Source: an uncultured Bacteroidales bacterium
Lineage (GTDB): Bacteria > Bacteroidota > Bacteroidia > Bacteroidales > UBA932
Reading direction: 5' to 3'
DNA: 64,000 nt
Assembly (NCBI GenBank): GCA_905234795.1
Contig: CAJOIQ010000002.1
Coordinates: 1 to 64,000, forward strand
Part shown: piece by piece, positions 1 to 8,684 of the stretch
How the letters are laid out: every line of letters begins with the position of its first letter
How positions within the stretch are numbered: position 1 is the first letter of the stretch
Notes under the pieces: generated by a model
The model's database searches: none
What the model was told of the DNA's origin: nothing
Seen by the model: the letters and a program-made list of their open reading frames with translations, nothing else
Made by a program: the position numbers and the translations under genes

Positions 1-40
1 ATAATGATGACATATTTGAATACCTTTTGTAACGTTCGTA

Positions 41-48
41 CAAAGGTA
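41..48 (-). promoter_or_regulatory. Possible -7 box, leftward promoter leaving the window
   Basis: The minus strand reads TACCTTTG, matching the Bacteroidota -7 consensus TAnnTTTG. It would drive a leftward gene outside the window. No convincing -33 TTTG is seen at the usual spacing, so the call is weak. Confidence 0.35.
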
Positions 49-123
49 CTCACTTATTCTCAATTACATTCCTTAACACATGGTTTTGGACTTGGTCCGC
101 TTTCAAGGCCCCGGACAACCAAA

Positions 124-151
124 ACAGCCAACTGCTTGTGCAGTCGGCTGT
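124..151 (-). terminator. Hairpin downstream of tRNA-Ser
   Basis: On the minus strand a 12-bp stem with one G-U pair closes an ACAA loop and is followed by TTTT. It lies 14 nt past the tRNA 3' end and is probably the tRNA transcript terminator. The T-tract is short. Confidence 0.6.
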
Positions 152-164
152 GAATGTTGGTTTG

Positions 165-252
165 CGGAGAGACCGAGATTCGAACTCGGGATACCCTTTT
201 GGAGTATACACGCTTTCCAGGCGTGCCTCTTAAGCCACTCGAGCATCTCTCC
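165..252 (-). tRNA. tRNA-Ser (GGA anticodon)
   Basis: The minus strand folds as a class II tRNA of 88 nt. The 7-bp acceptor stem GGAGAGA/TCTCTCC is intact. The anticodon loop is CTGGAAA with anticodon GGA, which reads UCC/UCU serine codons. A long variable arm and a TTCGAAT T-loop follow. The discriminator base is G (complement of position 165). The genomic continuation is CAA, so the 3' CCA is not fully encoded and must be added after transcription. Confidence 0.95.
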
Positions 253-280
253 AGAGTGACCGACCAAAAAATCGGGACTG

Positions 281-311
281 CAAAGATAAATACTTTTTCG
301 CTTTTTGCAAA
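281..311 (-). promoter_or_regulatory. Promoter of tRNA-Ser
   Basis: On the minus strand TTTG (308-311) is followed after 19 nt by TATCTTTG (281-288). This is a textbook Bacteroidota sigma-ABfr promoter with consensus spacing, 28 nt upstream of the mature tRNA 5' end. Confidence 0.8.
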
Positions 312-341
312 AAATATTTTGGTAATCCGCCGGATTATGGC

Positions 342-349
342 CATCTTTG
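342..349 (+). promoter_or_regulatory. -7 box of the outer-membrane barrel gene
   Basis: CATCTTTG differs from TAnnTTTG at one base. Only 6 nt separate it from the ATG at 356, so the mRNA would be leaderless or nearly so. Confidence 0.5.
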
Positions 350-355
350 TACGTT

Positions 356-1270
356 ATGAAGATGCTGAAACAACTCCTTGCCGCAGCAGCTGCATTGCTG
401 CTGGCCAGCTCCGCCAACCTGGGCAACCTGGGCGCACAGAACACAGCGTTGGGCTTTACCCGTATAGACCGCAATCCCCGTACATCGGCCATGGCCGGTG
501 CGGGACGCGCTTCCCTGGATAACGGCGCTTATTCCGCCTTCAACAATGCCGCTGCTCTGCCTTCCCTTCAGGGGCTGGGTGACGCTTTTGCCTCCGTGCA
601 ATTGTGGGAAATGACCAACGAGGTGGACAAGACCACCAACATCGTTGCGGGCACCGGCTTCCGCTTCGGCCAGCTGGGCATTGCCGTGGGCGGCGTATTC
701 CAGACCGGGGTCAAGAACGGAGACTTTGCGCCTAAAGATTACATGGTGTCCCTGGGCCTTGCCTATAATATAAAGGATATCGTGAGCGTGGGTCTCAACG
801 CACGCTATGCCGGCCAGAGTCTGGCTCCGTCGGCCAAGGTGGGCGGCTTCAGCGCCGACATCTCTGTGCAGGGCAATATCGGAGAGGAACTCTCTCTCAT
901 GGGCGGCGTAGCCTGCCTGGGGCCGAAGGTAAAGGGTTCGGTGGCCGAATACAGCCAGCCCGCGTATGCCCATATCGGCGCAGCCTGGAAACACGCCCTG
1001 GCACAGAAGCATGGCCTGGAACTGGCGCTGGATGCCGAATACGATTTTAACAGCGCTTTTGCCGCTGCCATCGGCGCAGAATACGCCTACAATATTATGG
1101 GCTTCCTTCGCGTAGGTTATCGGCTGGCCGGCAAAGACGCCGTTATTCCCAGCCACCTGGCCCTGGGCGTTGGCTTCCGTTACATGGGATTCCGCGCAGA
1201 CATCAGCTACCTCACCGCTTCTCCGATACTGGGAAACACCCTCTCCTTCGGCGTGGGTTACAGCTTTTAA
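356..1270 (+). CDS. PorV/PorQ-like outer-membrane beta-barrel protein
   Basis: The 304-residue protein begins MKMLKQ with an Ala/Leu-rich signal peptide ending near LGAQ (residues about 1-27). The mature N-terminus (ALGFTRIDRNPRTSAMAGAG) resembles PorV/PorQ/UPF0164 outer-membrane proteins. Alternating hydrophobic, Gly- and aromatic-rich strands continue to a C-terminal GVGYSF, as expected of a beta-barrel. A TTG at 347 is in frame but lies inside the -7 box, so ATG 356 is chosen. The CobW-type gene starts 6 nt after the stop, so the two are probably cotranscribed. A role in the type IX secretion shuttle or in lipid transport is not decidable here; no other por genes are present in the window. 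Confidence 0.6.
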   Translation: MKMLKQLLAAAAALLLASSANLGNLGAQNTALGFTRIDRNPRTSAMAGAGRASLDNGAYSAFNNAAALPSLQGLGDAFASVQLWEMTNEVDKTTNIVAGTGFRFGQLGIAVGGVFQTGVKNGDFAPKDYMVSLGLAYNIKDIVSVGLNARYAGQSLAPSAKVGGFSADISVQGNIGEELSLMGGVACLGPKVKGSVAEYSQPAYAHIGAAWKHALAQKHGLELALDAEYDFNSAFAAAIGAEYAYNIMGFLRVGYRLAGKDAVIPSHLALGVGFRYMGFRADISYLTASPILGNTLSFGVGYSF

Positions 1271-1276
1271 CGGATT

Positions 1277-2422
1277 ATGGAAATCAAGCTCAATAAACCG
1301 CAGGTGCCGGTCCTGCTGCTTACCGGCTATCTGGGAAGCGGCAAGACCACCCTCCTGAACCGCATCCTTACCAACAAAAAAGGGATCAAATTCGCCGTTA
1401 TCGTGAACGATATCGGCGAAGTAAATATAGACGCCAGCCTCATCGAGAAAGGCGGCATCGTGGGCAGCACCGACGACTCCCTGGTGGCCCTGCAGAACGG
1501 CTGCATCTGCTGCACCCTCAAAATGGACCTGGTGGCCCAGCTGGCCGATCTGACCCGCGGCGGCAAGTTCGACTACATTGTGATCGAGGCCAGCGGCATC
1601 TGCGAGCCTGCGCCTATCGCCCAGACCATCAGCACCATGCCTGCCCTGGCTCCCCAGAGCGTGCTGGACGGCGTCCCCTACGTGGACTGCATCGCCACCG
1701 TTGTGGATTCCCTGCGCATGAAGGACGAGTTTGACGGCGGCAGCGCCCTGGAGAAGGACGATATCGGCGACGACGACCTGGAGCGCCTTGTCATCGAACA
1801 GATTGAGTTCTGCAACATTGTGCTCCTGAACAAGGCCGCCGAGCTCACCGCCGACGAAATGGGCAAACTCAAGGGCATCGTCAAGAGCATCAACCCCGGC
1901 GCCAAGGTGCTGGAGTGCAATTACGGAGACGTAGACCTGGACGAACTCATCTACACCGGCATGTTCCGCTTTGACGAAGTGGCCACATCGGCCGCCTGGA
2001 TTGCCGCCATCGAGGGTGAGGACGAGGAAGAAGAGGCCGAAGGCGAAGCCCTGGAATACGGTATAGACACCTACGTGTACACCCGCCGCCCGGCCCTGGA
2101 CCTCAATAAGTTCGATAACATGGTAGCCAGGCACTGGCCGGCCAACGTCATCCGTGCCAAGGGCCTGTGCTACTTCTCACAGGATATTGACAAGTGCTAT
2201 CTCTTCGAGCAGGCCGGCCGACAGAAAACCCTCAAGGACTGCGGCCTGTGGTTCGCCACCATGGAACCCGACGAACTGGCCGAGATGATGGAGCGGGACC
2301 GCAAACTGCGAGAGGACTGGACCCCGGAATATGGAGACCGCATGCAGAAGATTGTCTTCATCGGCCAAAACCTGGACAAACCCGCCCTGGAAAAGCTGAT
2401 GGACAGCTGTTTAGCCGAGTAG
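1277..2422 (+). CDS. CobW/COG0523-family metal-chaperone GTPase
   Basis: The 381-residue protein belongs to the G3E GTPase family, which delivers zinc, cobalt or another metal to target enzymes. A Walker A motif GYLGSGKTT lies at residues 17-25. The family metal site CICC (Cys76, Cys78, Cys79) follows GC. VIEASGI and NK (LLNKA) GTPase motifs are present. An acidic stretch rich in Asp and Glu (around residues 247-257) sits where many family members carry a His-rich metal loop. The C-terminal CobW_C domain is intact. Which metal is carried cannot be told from the sequence. The gene ends at a bidirectional terminator facing the SusD gene. Confidence 0.85.
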   Translation: MEIKLNKPQVPVLLLTGYLGSGKTTLLNRILTNKKGIKFAVIVNDIGEVNIDASLIEKGGIVGSTDDSLVALQNGCICCTLKMDLVAQLADLTRGGKFDYIVIEASGICEPAPIAQTISTMPALAPQSVLDGVPYVDCIATVVDSLRMKDEFDGGSALEKDDIGDDDLERLVIEQIEFCNIVLLNKAAELTADEMGKLKGIVKSINPGAKVLECNYGDVDLDELIYTGMFRFDEVATSAAWIAAIEGEDEEEEAEGEALEYGIDTYVYTRRPALDLNKFDNMVARHWPANVIRAKGLCYFSQDIDKCYLFEQAGRQKTLKDCGLWFATMEPDELAEMMERDRKLREDWTPEYGDRMQKIVFIGQNLDKPALEKLMDSCLAE

Positions 2423-2427
2423 AACAC

Positions 2428-2459
2428 AAAAAGGCCCCGCGAAAACGCAGGGCCTTTTT
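2428..2459. terminator. Bidirectional terminator between convergent genes
   Basis: AAAAGGCCC and GGGCCTTTT are perfect complements around an inner GCG-AAAA-CGC hairpin. A-tract and T-tract flanks let it act for both the CobW gene (+) and the SusD gene (-). Confidence 0.85.
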
Positions 2460-2461
2460 GC

Positions 2462-4354
2462 TTATTTATCGGAATCCCACCAGACGTTGACGGTCCAGAC
2501 GTCGGGGGCGTTGTTCCACTGGTCGCGGTCCATATCCACGTTGTCGGCGTACTTCACCACTTCGTCGCGGATGGCCTTAAGGTTGGCCGAGTTGTAGTTG
2601 AGCTCGTGGCTACACTGCATCCAGCGGCGGAGGTACTTTCCGGCCGGGATGGCCTTGAGGGCGTCGGTGCTCACGGCGTGGTCGGCGGCGATGTGCCAGT
2701 TAAGGAACTTGTCCTCGGCAAAGTCGTAGCGGCGCATGTCGTTCCAAACCTCAACGGAATACATCAGGTGCAGGCGCTTCTGGGTGAGAATACGGGCCAG
2801 GGTGAGGTCGGCAGCCGTGCCGATACCGTTGGCCAGGTAGTTGTCGATATCGGCCTGGGCCATGGGAGCGAAGGACGGGCAGGCTTCCAGCGTGCCGTCA
2901 CCGGCCACCCAGGATTCCAACTGCTGGTTCATAAGCTCGATACTGGCCTTGATACCGGCCTTGTAGGCGGTGAAGGCATCGGCGGTCTTGTTCTGTTTGA
3001 ACAGGACCTCGGCCTTGATGAAGCAGGCCTCGGCATAGGTACCCAGGTAGGTGGGAGAAGACACACGGGTGTAGAAGGAGCCGGAATAGGCTTTGTAGAT
3101 GCCGCCTTTCACACCGCGGCGGTACAGCAGGTCCTTGTTGGCGGCATAGCCCTTGGAGCTGGATGTCTGCTCCACGTACACGGTGTCGTTCTGACGCACG
3201 GCGTTGTCGGAGTCGCAGTACCAGTGACCGCCCTTGTCCACATAGGTACGAAGCGGGCCCTTCTGGGAGAAGATGGGCTCGGACAAATCCACACCCAGAC
3301 CACGGAACCATTTACCGTCGGCCGAATACTTGAGGCCGGTGACGGGATCCATCGTCACACCGTCGGTGCGGGCCACGGAAGCCTCTCTCCAGGGGAGGAC
3401 ATGGTCGGCACGGGGATCCTCGACACCCAGACCGGCAAAGTTGGTGAGGTTGTCGTACAGCATTTTGGTCACCAGATAACCCCAGTTCATGCCGCAAACG
3501 GAATAGAGCGGGGAATAATCCACGGGCTCGTCCCATCCCAGATGGTCGTGGGTGGTGCTGTTGTTGTCGGTGTGATGAAGCACGGAGTTCTCTCCTTCCC
3601 CGTAGCTGGCAGCCAGAGCAGCCAGGATGGCGGCCTCGTCATACTTGCCTTCCAGATAGCTGCCGGGAGCCTTTTTGGAGAGTTTCAGGATCCAGCGGGC
3701 CTTGAGGAAATTGGCAAACTTTTTCCACATGGCCACATTGCCGTTCATCCACCAGTCGCCGGCGGCAAGACCCGCGGCGGCGGTATTCTGGTCTTTGTCG
3801 AAAAGGGCCAGGGCGTCGTCGATATCCTTGAGGCAGCCCAGGTAGATGGTCTTGCCATCGGCATACTTGGGAGCCGTGATGGAAGGATCGGTACCGGCGG
3901 CTTCCTCGTAGGGCATTTCACCATAGAGGTCAGTCATCAGCATGAAGCCGTAGGCCTTGATGACGCGTGCGGCAGCGGCATAGTGCCAGGCACCGGCAGC
4001 CTCGGCCTTCTCAATCATCTGGGGGATATTGACATAGGCGCCCACAAACCACCACTGGTAAGAGGTGGTTACCCAGCCACTGACAGGAAGCCAGTAGGAG
4101 GCGTTGGCGTAGTTGCCACGGCCATAGCAGCCAGTCCAGTCACCCATGCCCTGGCCGGTGCGCCAGTCGGCAAACTGATGGGCACTGTTGGCATAGAACT
4201 CCACGTTGCCCAGCAGGCCGTCGTAGGTAGAAGTCTCTGCGGTAGGATTCTCGGGATCCACATTCACATCCAGCCATTTCTGGCAGGAGGACAAACCTGC
4301 CACAACCAAGACGCAAAAGAAAAGTTTATCGATGGTTTTCATACGCTTTGTCAT
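2462..4354 (-). CDS. SusD/RagB-family surface lipoprotein
   Basis: The 630-residue protein starts MTKRMKTIDK; an alternative ATG lies 12 nt inside. The signal peptide ends in a lipobox LSSC (Cys24), so it is a lipoprotein. The mature start KWLDVNVDPENPT is the classic SusD N-terminus. Trp/Tyr-rich helical segments follow and the C-terminal region carries the RILTQKRLHLMYSVEVWNDMRRYDF signature region. SusD proteins form the lid over a SusC channel and bind the imported ligand. Its start lies 1 nt after the SusC stop, so the pair is translated from one mRNA. No glycosidase, protease or regulator is adjacent, so the ligand is unknown. Confidence 0.93.
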   Translation of the reverse strand: MTKRMKTIDKLFFCVLVVAGLSSCQKWLDVNVDPENPTAETSTYDGLLGNVEFYANSAHQFADWRTGQGMGDWTGCYGRGNYANASYWLPVSGWVTTSYQWWFVGAYVNIPQMIEKAEAAGAWHYAAAARVIKAYGFMLMTDLYGEMPYEEAAGTDPSITAPKYADGKTIYLGCLKDIDDALALFDKDQNTAAAGLAAGDWWMNGNVAMWKKFANFLKARWILKLSKKAPGSYLEGKYDEAAILAALAASYGEGENSVLHHTDNNSTTHDHLGWDEPVDYSPLYSVCGMNWGYLVTKMLYDNLTNFAGLGVEDPRADHVLPWREASVARTDGVTMDPVTGLKYSADGKWFRGLGVDLSEPIFSQKGPLRTYVDKGGHWYCDSDNAVRQNDTVYVEQTSSSKGYAANKDLLYRRGVKGGIYKAYSGSFYTRVSSPTYLGTYAEACFIKAEVLFKQNKTADAFTAYKAGIKASIELMNQQLESWVAGDGTLEACPSFAPMAQADIDNYLANGIGTAADLTLARILTQKRLHLMYSVEVWNDMRRYDFAEDKFLNWHIAADHAVSTDALKAIPAGKYLRRWMQCSHELNYNSANLKAIRDEVVKYADNVDMDRDQWNNAPDVWTVNVWWDSDK

Positions 4355-4355
4355 A

Positions 4356-7300
4356 TTAGAAGGTCAGGTTAATGCCGAAGGACATGCCGGACATGGCCGG
4401 AACGCCGCAGTAGTCGAATCCCACAGAGGAGGAACCACCCACGCCGGCGCCGGAAGCAGCCACCTCGGGGTCTCCCTCATAGTTGGTGAACAGCAGCAGG
4501 TTGTTGGCGGCTACCGTGACGGACGCACGTTTGATCACGCCCAGTTTGCGCAGCGCTTTCTGCGGAACGTCGTAGGTGAGCGACAAGGTGCGCAGGCGCA
4601 GCAGGTTCACGGAAGTGATGTAATGGGATGTCTCGTAAGGATAATAGTTGGTGTAGTAGTCCTGGATGATGTTCACACCCATCTTGGTAACACCGTTGAA
4701 GGTATACGTTTTATCGGGCTCCCAGGTGTTGGTGACCGGTTCGCCTTTGCTGTTCACGCCGGAAATGGTGAGCGGCTGGTTGCGGATATCGGCACTGAAC
4801 TGGCTCACACCGCTCTGGGTCATGGCATACTTGGTACCGTTGAACACGTCTCCTCCCACGCGGAATTCCCACAGCATATTGAGGGTAAAGCCCTTGTAGG
4901 AGAAGGTGTTGTTGAAACCGCCGGCAAACTTGGCCTCACGGTTACCCACTTCTACGTAGTCGCCGGTGTGGGTGGGGAAGCCGTTCTTGTCCAGCACAAT
5001 CTCTCCGTCGTCGTTACGCACGTACTTGTAACCGGCAATGCCCATGAAGCAGCCGTCCTTGATGGTACCGGCCTTGGCCGTGCCGTACTGGACGTCGGTC
5101 ACGTACATGGCGGTGAGGCCCTCGGGGAAGTTGGTCATACGGCCACGGTTGCCGGCCACATTGAGGGAAGCGTTCCAGGTGAAGTCCTTGGTAAGGACAG
5201 GAGTGCCGCTCACGGTGAGTTCCATACCCCGGTTGAGCACGTTACCCGCGTTGATGGCGCAGAAGATGTAACCGGTGGCCTGGGACGTACGGGGACTCAG
5301 AATCTGGTCATAGGAATCGTTGGTATAGAAGGCGTAGTCCACATGCAGCCTGTTGCGGAAGAAGCTCAGTTCCAGGCCGATTTCGGTGGAACGGGTGCGC
5401 TCCGGGCGAAGGACGGGGTTACCCTTGCTCCAGTAGTTGCCGGCCGAGTAGATGCCGAAGTAATCTCCGGCGGGCCACAGCTGGGTGCTGGTCACGTAAG
5501 GATCCGTGTCCTTACCTACCTCGGCCCAGGAAGCGCGGAGCTTACCGAAGGACAGGACGGTGTCGTCGATGATGCCGGCGTCGAACAGCGGCTGGGTGAA
5601 CACCACGGCGCCGCTCACGGAAGGATAGAAGTAGCTGCGGTTCTCCACGGGAAGGGTAGATGTCCAGTCGTTACGGCCGGTCATCGTGAGGAACACGGTG
5701 TTCTTCCAGTCGGCCCTAAATTCACCGAACACGCCCAGCAGGCGTTTCTGAGCCTCGGCATGGCTGAACTGCTTGTTGTTGGCGATGGTGTTGGCATAGG
5801 ACATGAACGGCGTAGAGAACATGTAGGCCATCTTGTAGTCCGTATAGGTGTGGGTGTCGTCGGTGGACAGACCCAGCAGCAGGTTCAGGTTGAAGTCTCC
5901 GAACTGCTTGTTCATGTTGGACAGGAAGTTGGTGGACAGGTAGGTGAAGGCCAGCGTATTGTCGCTGATCATACCCTGCTGCCACACTTTCTTCATGACA
6001 CCGCCGGGGTTGAAGCGGTTGGAGTTCACCGTGGTGTAGGTGTCGATGCCCACGCGGGCCGATACCCACCACCAGGGGGTGATGTCGGCCTTCACGCTGA
6101 AGTTACCGGTGAAGCGGCTGGTGTTGTCGTACATCTTGTTGTTGTTCACAATCCAGTACGGGTTGTCACGCTCGTCCTCGGGATCCAGCTTGGTGGGGAA
6201 CATGCGGTAGCGCGTACCGTCGTCGTTCAGGTAATTGCGCATGTCGTCGGAGGGAGCCCAGTTGTACACGGCATACAGGGCGCCGGTACCGGAGGAACCG
6301 TACAGGGCGGCGCCGGTGAGGGTGCGGTCCGTGTGCGCCTGGGAATAGGCTGCGCTGGCGCCGAAGGTGAAGATACCGTACTTCTGCTCTCCGTTGAAAC
6401 GGAAGGAGTATTTCTTGTAACCGGTCTGGGGAACGATACCCGCCTGGTCATAGTAGGAACCGGACAGATAGAAGTTGCTGTTCTTGGTACCGCCGGCCAC
6501 GCTCACCGTTCCGTCGAAGGTGCTGGAATTGTTGAAGAAATTGCCGATATTGTCGTACCAGGGACCGGTGTAGGACTCTCCCCAGGAATTGTAGGAGAAG
6601 TCGTTGAACGAGGTGCCGGTATAGTTCTTGGCGGCGTCGTACTGGTCCTCCATGAAGCCGCGGCGATACTGGTGCTGCACGGCGGGAAGGGCCGACTTCT
6701 CTACCCAGTTGTTGATGTACTTGGCGCTCACGTTCACCTCCACGGTGCCCTCCTTACCCTTTTTGGTGGTAATGAGGATGACGCCGTTGGCGGCGCGGGA
6801 ACCATACAGGGCCGATGCGGCAGGTCCTTTAAGGACAGACATGGACTCGATGTCCTCCGGGTTGATATCCATGACGCGGTTGGCCGATGTGGTGGCCGAC
6901 TTCATGGAACCGTCGAAGGCGGAGTTACCCACCACCTTGGAGGAGTTGTCGTAGATGATGCCGTCCACCACGAACAGGGGCTGGTTGTCCCGGGATTCGT
7001 CGGAGGAGGTACCGCCACGCAGGATAATCTGCGCGCCGGCGCCTGCGGCACCCGAAGACTGGGTGACGTTAACGCCCGCAATCTTACCCGACAGGGAAGA
7101 GATGGGGTTGGCAGTCTTGTTCTTCATGAGTTCCTCGGCCTTGATGTCCTCGATGGCATATCCCAGGGACTTGCGTTCTCGGGAAATTCCCAGGGCGGTC
7201 ACCACGGATTCCTCCAGGAACATGTTGTCGTCGGCCAGGACAATGCGCAGGTTCACTCCTGCAGGGACATCCTGGGTGGCATAGCCGATACACGAGACCT

Positions 7301-7514
7301 CCAGCACGGCGCCGGATGCCGCCTTGATGGAGAAAGTACCGTCGGCAAGGGTTGTGGTACCCGTACTGGTACCCTTGACGATGACGCTGGCACCCGGAAC
7401 GGGCTGTCCCTGCGTATCCACAACGGTACCGCCTGCCGTCTGGCCAAAGGCCACCGTGCTCACACCCGTCAGGAAGAAGAGTATAAGCAGTACAGACTGT
7501 AGCTTTTTAAACAT
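4356..7514 (-). CDS. SusC/RagA-family TonB-dependent outer-membrane transporter
   Basis: The 1052-residue protein starts at MFKKLQSVLL (ATG at 7514); an upstream in-frame ATG-like start adds 22 residues that do not resemble a signal peptide. In order: signal peptide ending VAFGQ, a carboxypeptidase-D regulatory-like domain (about 25-105), a TonB-box-like EESVVTALG, a plug domain with the RGGTSS and FVVDGI motifs and the SusC hallmark SALYGSRAANGVILITTKKG, then a long beta-barrel. It forms the energised pore partnered by the SusD lipoprotein. The SusD gene is immediately downstream. Confidence 0.95.
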   Translation of the reverse strand: MFKKLQSVLLILFFLTGVSTVAFGQTAGGTVVDTQGQPVPGASVIVKGTSTGTTTLADGTFSIKAASGAVLEVSCIGYATQDVPAGVNLRIVLADDNMFLEESVVTALGISRERKSLGYAIEDIKAEELMKNKTANPISSLSGKIAGVNVTQSSGAAGAGAQIILRGGTSSDESRDNQPLFVVDGIIYDNSSKVVGNSAFDGSMKSATTSANRVMDINPEDIESMSVLKGPAASALYGSRAANGVILITTKKGKEGTVEVNVSAKYINNWVEKSALPAVQHQYRRGFMEDQYDAAKNYTGTSFNDFSYNSWGESYTGPWYDNIGNFFNNSSTFDGTVSVAGGTKNSNFYLSGSYYDQAGIVPQTGYKKYSFRFNGEQKYGIFTFGASAAYSQAHTDRTLTGAALYGSSGTGALYAVYNWAPSDDMRNYLNDDGTRYRMFPTKLDPEDERDNPYWIVNNNKMYDNTSRFTGNFSVKADITPWWWVSARVGIDTYTTVNSNRFNPGGVMKKVWQQGMISDNTLAFTYLSTNFLSNMNKQFGDFNLNLLLGLSTDDTHTYTDYKMAYMFSTPFMSYANTIANNKQFSHAEAQKRLLGVFGEFRADWKNTVFLTMTGRNDWTSTLPVENRSYFYPSVSGAVVFTQPLFDAGIIDDTVLSFGKLRASWAEVGKDTDPYVTSTQLWPAGDYFGIYSAGNYWSKGNPVLRPERTRSTEIGLELSFFRNRLHVDYAFYTNDSYDQILSPRTSQATGYIFCAINAGNVLNRGMELTVSGTPVLTKDFTWNASLNVAGNRGRMTNFPEGLTAMYVTDVQYGTAKAGTIKDGCFMGIAGYKYVRNDDGEIVLDKNGFPTHTGDYVEVGNREAKFAGGFNNTFSYKGFTLNMLWEFRVGGDVFNGTKYAMTQSGVSQFSADIRNQPLTISGVNSKGEPVTNTWEPDKTYTFNGVTKMGVNIIQDYYTNYYPYETSHYITSVNLLRLRTLSLTYDVPQKALRKLGVIKRASVTVAANNLLLFTNYEGDPEVAASGAGVGGSSSVGFDYCGVPAMSGMSFGINLTF

Positions 7515-7549
7515 AGGAATGATAAGGTTAATGTCGTTGGTTAATAGGA

Positions 7550-7580
7550 CAAATTTACGATGAAGAATCCACATGGGCAA
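7550..7580 (-). promoter_or_regulatory. Promoter of the SusC-SusD operon
   Basis: On the minus strand TTG (7578-7580) is followed after 20 nt by TAAATTTG (7550-7557), a perfect -7 consensus. The start codon is 35 nt further on. Confidence 0.7.
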
Positions 7581-7591
7581 GGGAAATTTTG

Positions 7592-7599
7592 TATATTTG
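7592..7599 (+). promoter_or_regulatory. -7 box of manA, leaderless geometry
   Basis: TATATTTG is a perfect -7 consensus and is separated from the manA ATG by only 4 nt (CACC). Transcription would start at or within the start codon. No clear -33 box is seen. Confidence 0.65.
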
Positions 7600-7603
7600 C
7601 ACC

Positions 7604-8575
7604 ATGTATCCGCTCATATTTGAACCCATCCTCACCCCGCTGGTCTGGGGTGGAGAAAAGATAGCACAGTATAAAGGCATTTCAACCTCCAAGAACAACA
7701 TTGGAGAAAGCTGGGAAATCTCCGGAGTAGAAGGAAAGGAAAGCGTGGTGGCCGATGGTCCCCTGGCCGGGAAAACCATCTCCCAGCTCATCAAAACCTA
7801 TAAGGGGCAGCTGGTGGGAGAACATGTCTATGCCAACACCGGGGACCAGTTCCCCCTCCTGCTCAAATTCATCGACGCCCACAGAGACCTGTCCATCCAG
7901 GTGCATCCCAATGATGAACTGGCTGCCAGGCTGCAACCCGGGTCCCACGGGAAGACCGAGATGTGGTATGTGATAGACGCCGAACCCGGCGCCAAACTGT
8001 ACAGCGGTCTGGCCAAGTCCATCACGCCCGAGGAACTTGCCGCCCAGGCCGCCGACGGCAGTATCACCGGCTCCCTTGCCTGTTTCCCCGTGCATCCCGG
8101 AGACGTGTTCTACCTCCCCGCGGGCCGCATCCACGCCATCTGCGGCGGCTGTTTCATCGCCGAAATCCAGCAGACCTCGGACATCACCTACCGTATCTAC
8201 GACTACGGCCGCATGGGCCTGGACGGCAAGCCGCGCCAGCTGCATCTGGAGCAGGCCAAACTGGCTGTAGACTACAAGGTGTACCCCGAATACCGCACGC
8301 ATTATGAGCCCGTGCAGGATGACGAAGTGGAGCTGGTGAACTGCCCCCACTTCACCACCAGCGTGCTGGACCTCACCCTCCCCTATGCCAAGGATCTCTC
8401 CGAACTGGATTCCTTCCTCACCGTCATGTGCCTTGAAGGCAGCGGTTCCCTGGAAGTGGACGGGGAATCCGTGGATATCCGTCAAGGCGAAACGGTCCTG
8501 ATACCCGCCGAAACAGATGACATTTGTTTTATCCCCGATGAAACCCTAAAACTACTGACCAGCCATATTCGTTAA
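7604..8575 (+). CDS. manA: Mannose-6-phosphate isomerase, class I
   Basis: The 323-residue protein interconverts fructose-6-phosphate and mannose-6-phosphate in the cytosol. The N-terminus MYPLIFEPILTPLVWGG aligns with the first residues of the family, fixing ATG 7604. Zinc-site segments are visible: SIQVHPND (Gln and His), KTEMWYV (Glu), and GDVFYLPAGRIHAIC (His). The SDITYRIYDYGR segment is characteristic. Length is typical of short type I PMIs. It stands alone between SusC and a terminator. It supplies GDP-mannose precursors or allows mannose use. Confidence 0.93.
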   Translation: MYPLIFEPILTPLVWGGEKIAQYKGISTSKNNIGESWEISGVEGKESVVADGPLAGKTISQLIKTYKGQLVGEHVYANTGDQFPLLLKFIDAHRDLSIQVHPNDELAARLQPGSHGKTEMWYVIDAEPGAKLYSGLAKSITPEELAAQAADGSITGSLACFPVHPGDVFYLPAGRIHAICGGCFIAEIQQTSDITYRIYDYGRMGLDGKPRQLHLEQAKLAVDYKVYPEYRTHYEPVQDDEVELVNCPHFTTSVLDLTLPYAKDLSELDSFLTVMCLEGSGSLEVDGESVDIRQGETVLIPAETDDICFIPDETLKLLTSHIR

Positions 8576-8610
8576 TGTGAAATGTAACTAATTCATTATT
8601 TGACACATAC

Positions 8611-8648
8611 AAAAATCCTCCTAGGCCAAATGACCTAGGAGGATTTTT
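8611..8648. terminator. Strong bidirectional terminator
   Basis: A perfect 15-bp inverted repeat (8611-8625 and 8634-8648) encloses an 8-nt loop and begins with A5 and ends with T5. It serves manA (+) and the end of the six-gene leftward operon (-). Confidence 0.9.
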
Positions 8649-8684
8649 ATAACTAACTGATTTATAATTACTTCCTCCTCACGC

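Noticed and set aside
60..344. 94-codon open frame on the minus strand.
   Set aside because: It runs through the tRNA-Ser gene and its promoter.
2462..7514. SusC/SusD pair as a polysaccharide utilisation locus.
   Set aside because: No glycoside hydrolase, lyase, sulfatase or SusR/hybrid two-component regulator is adjacent. The pair can only be called an orphan.
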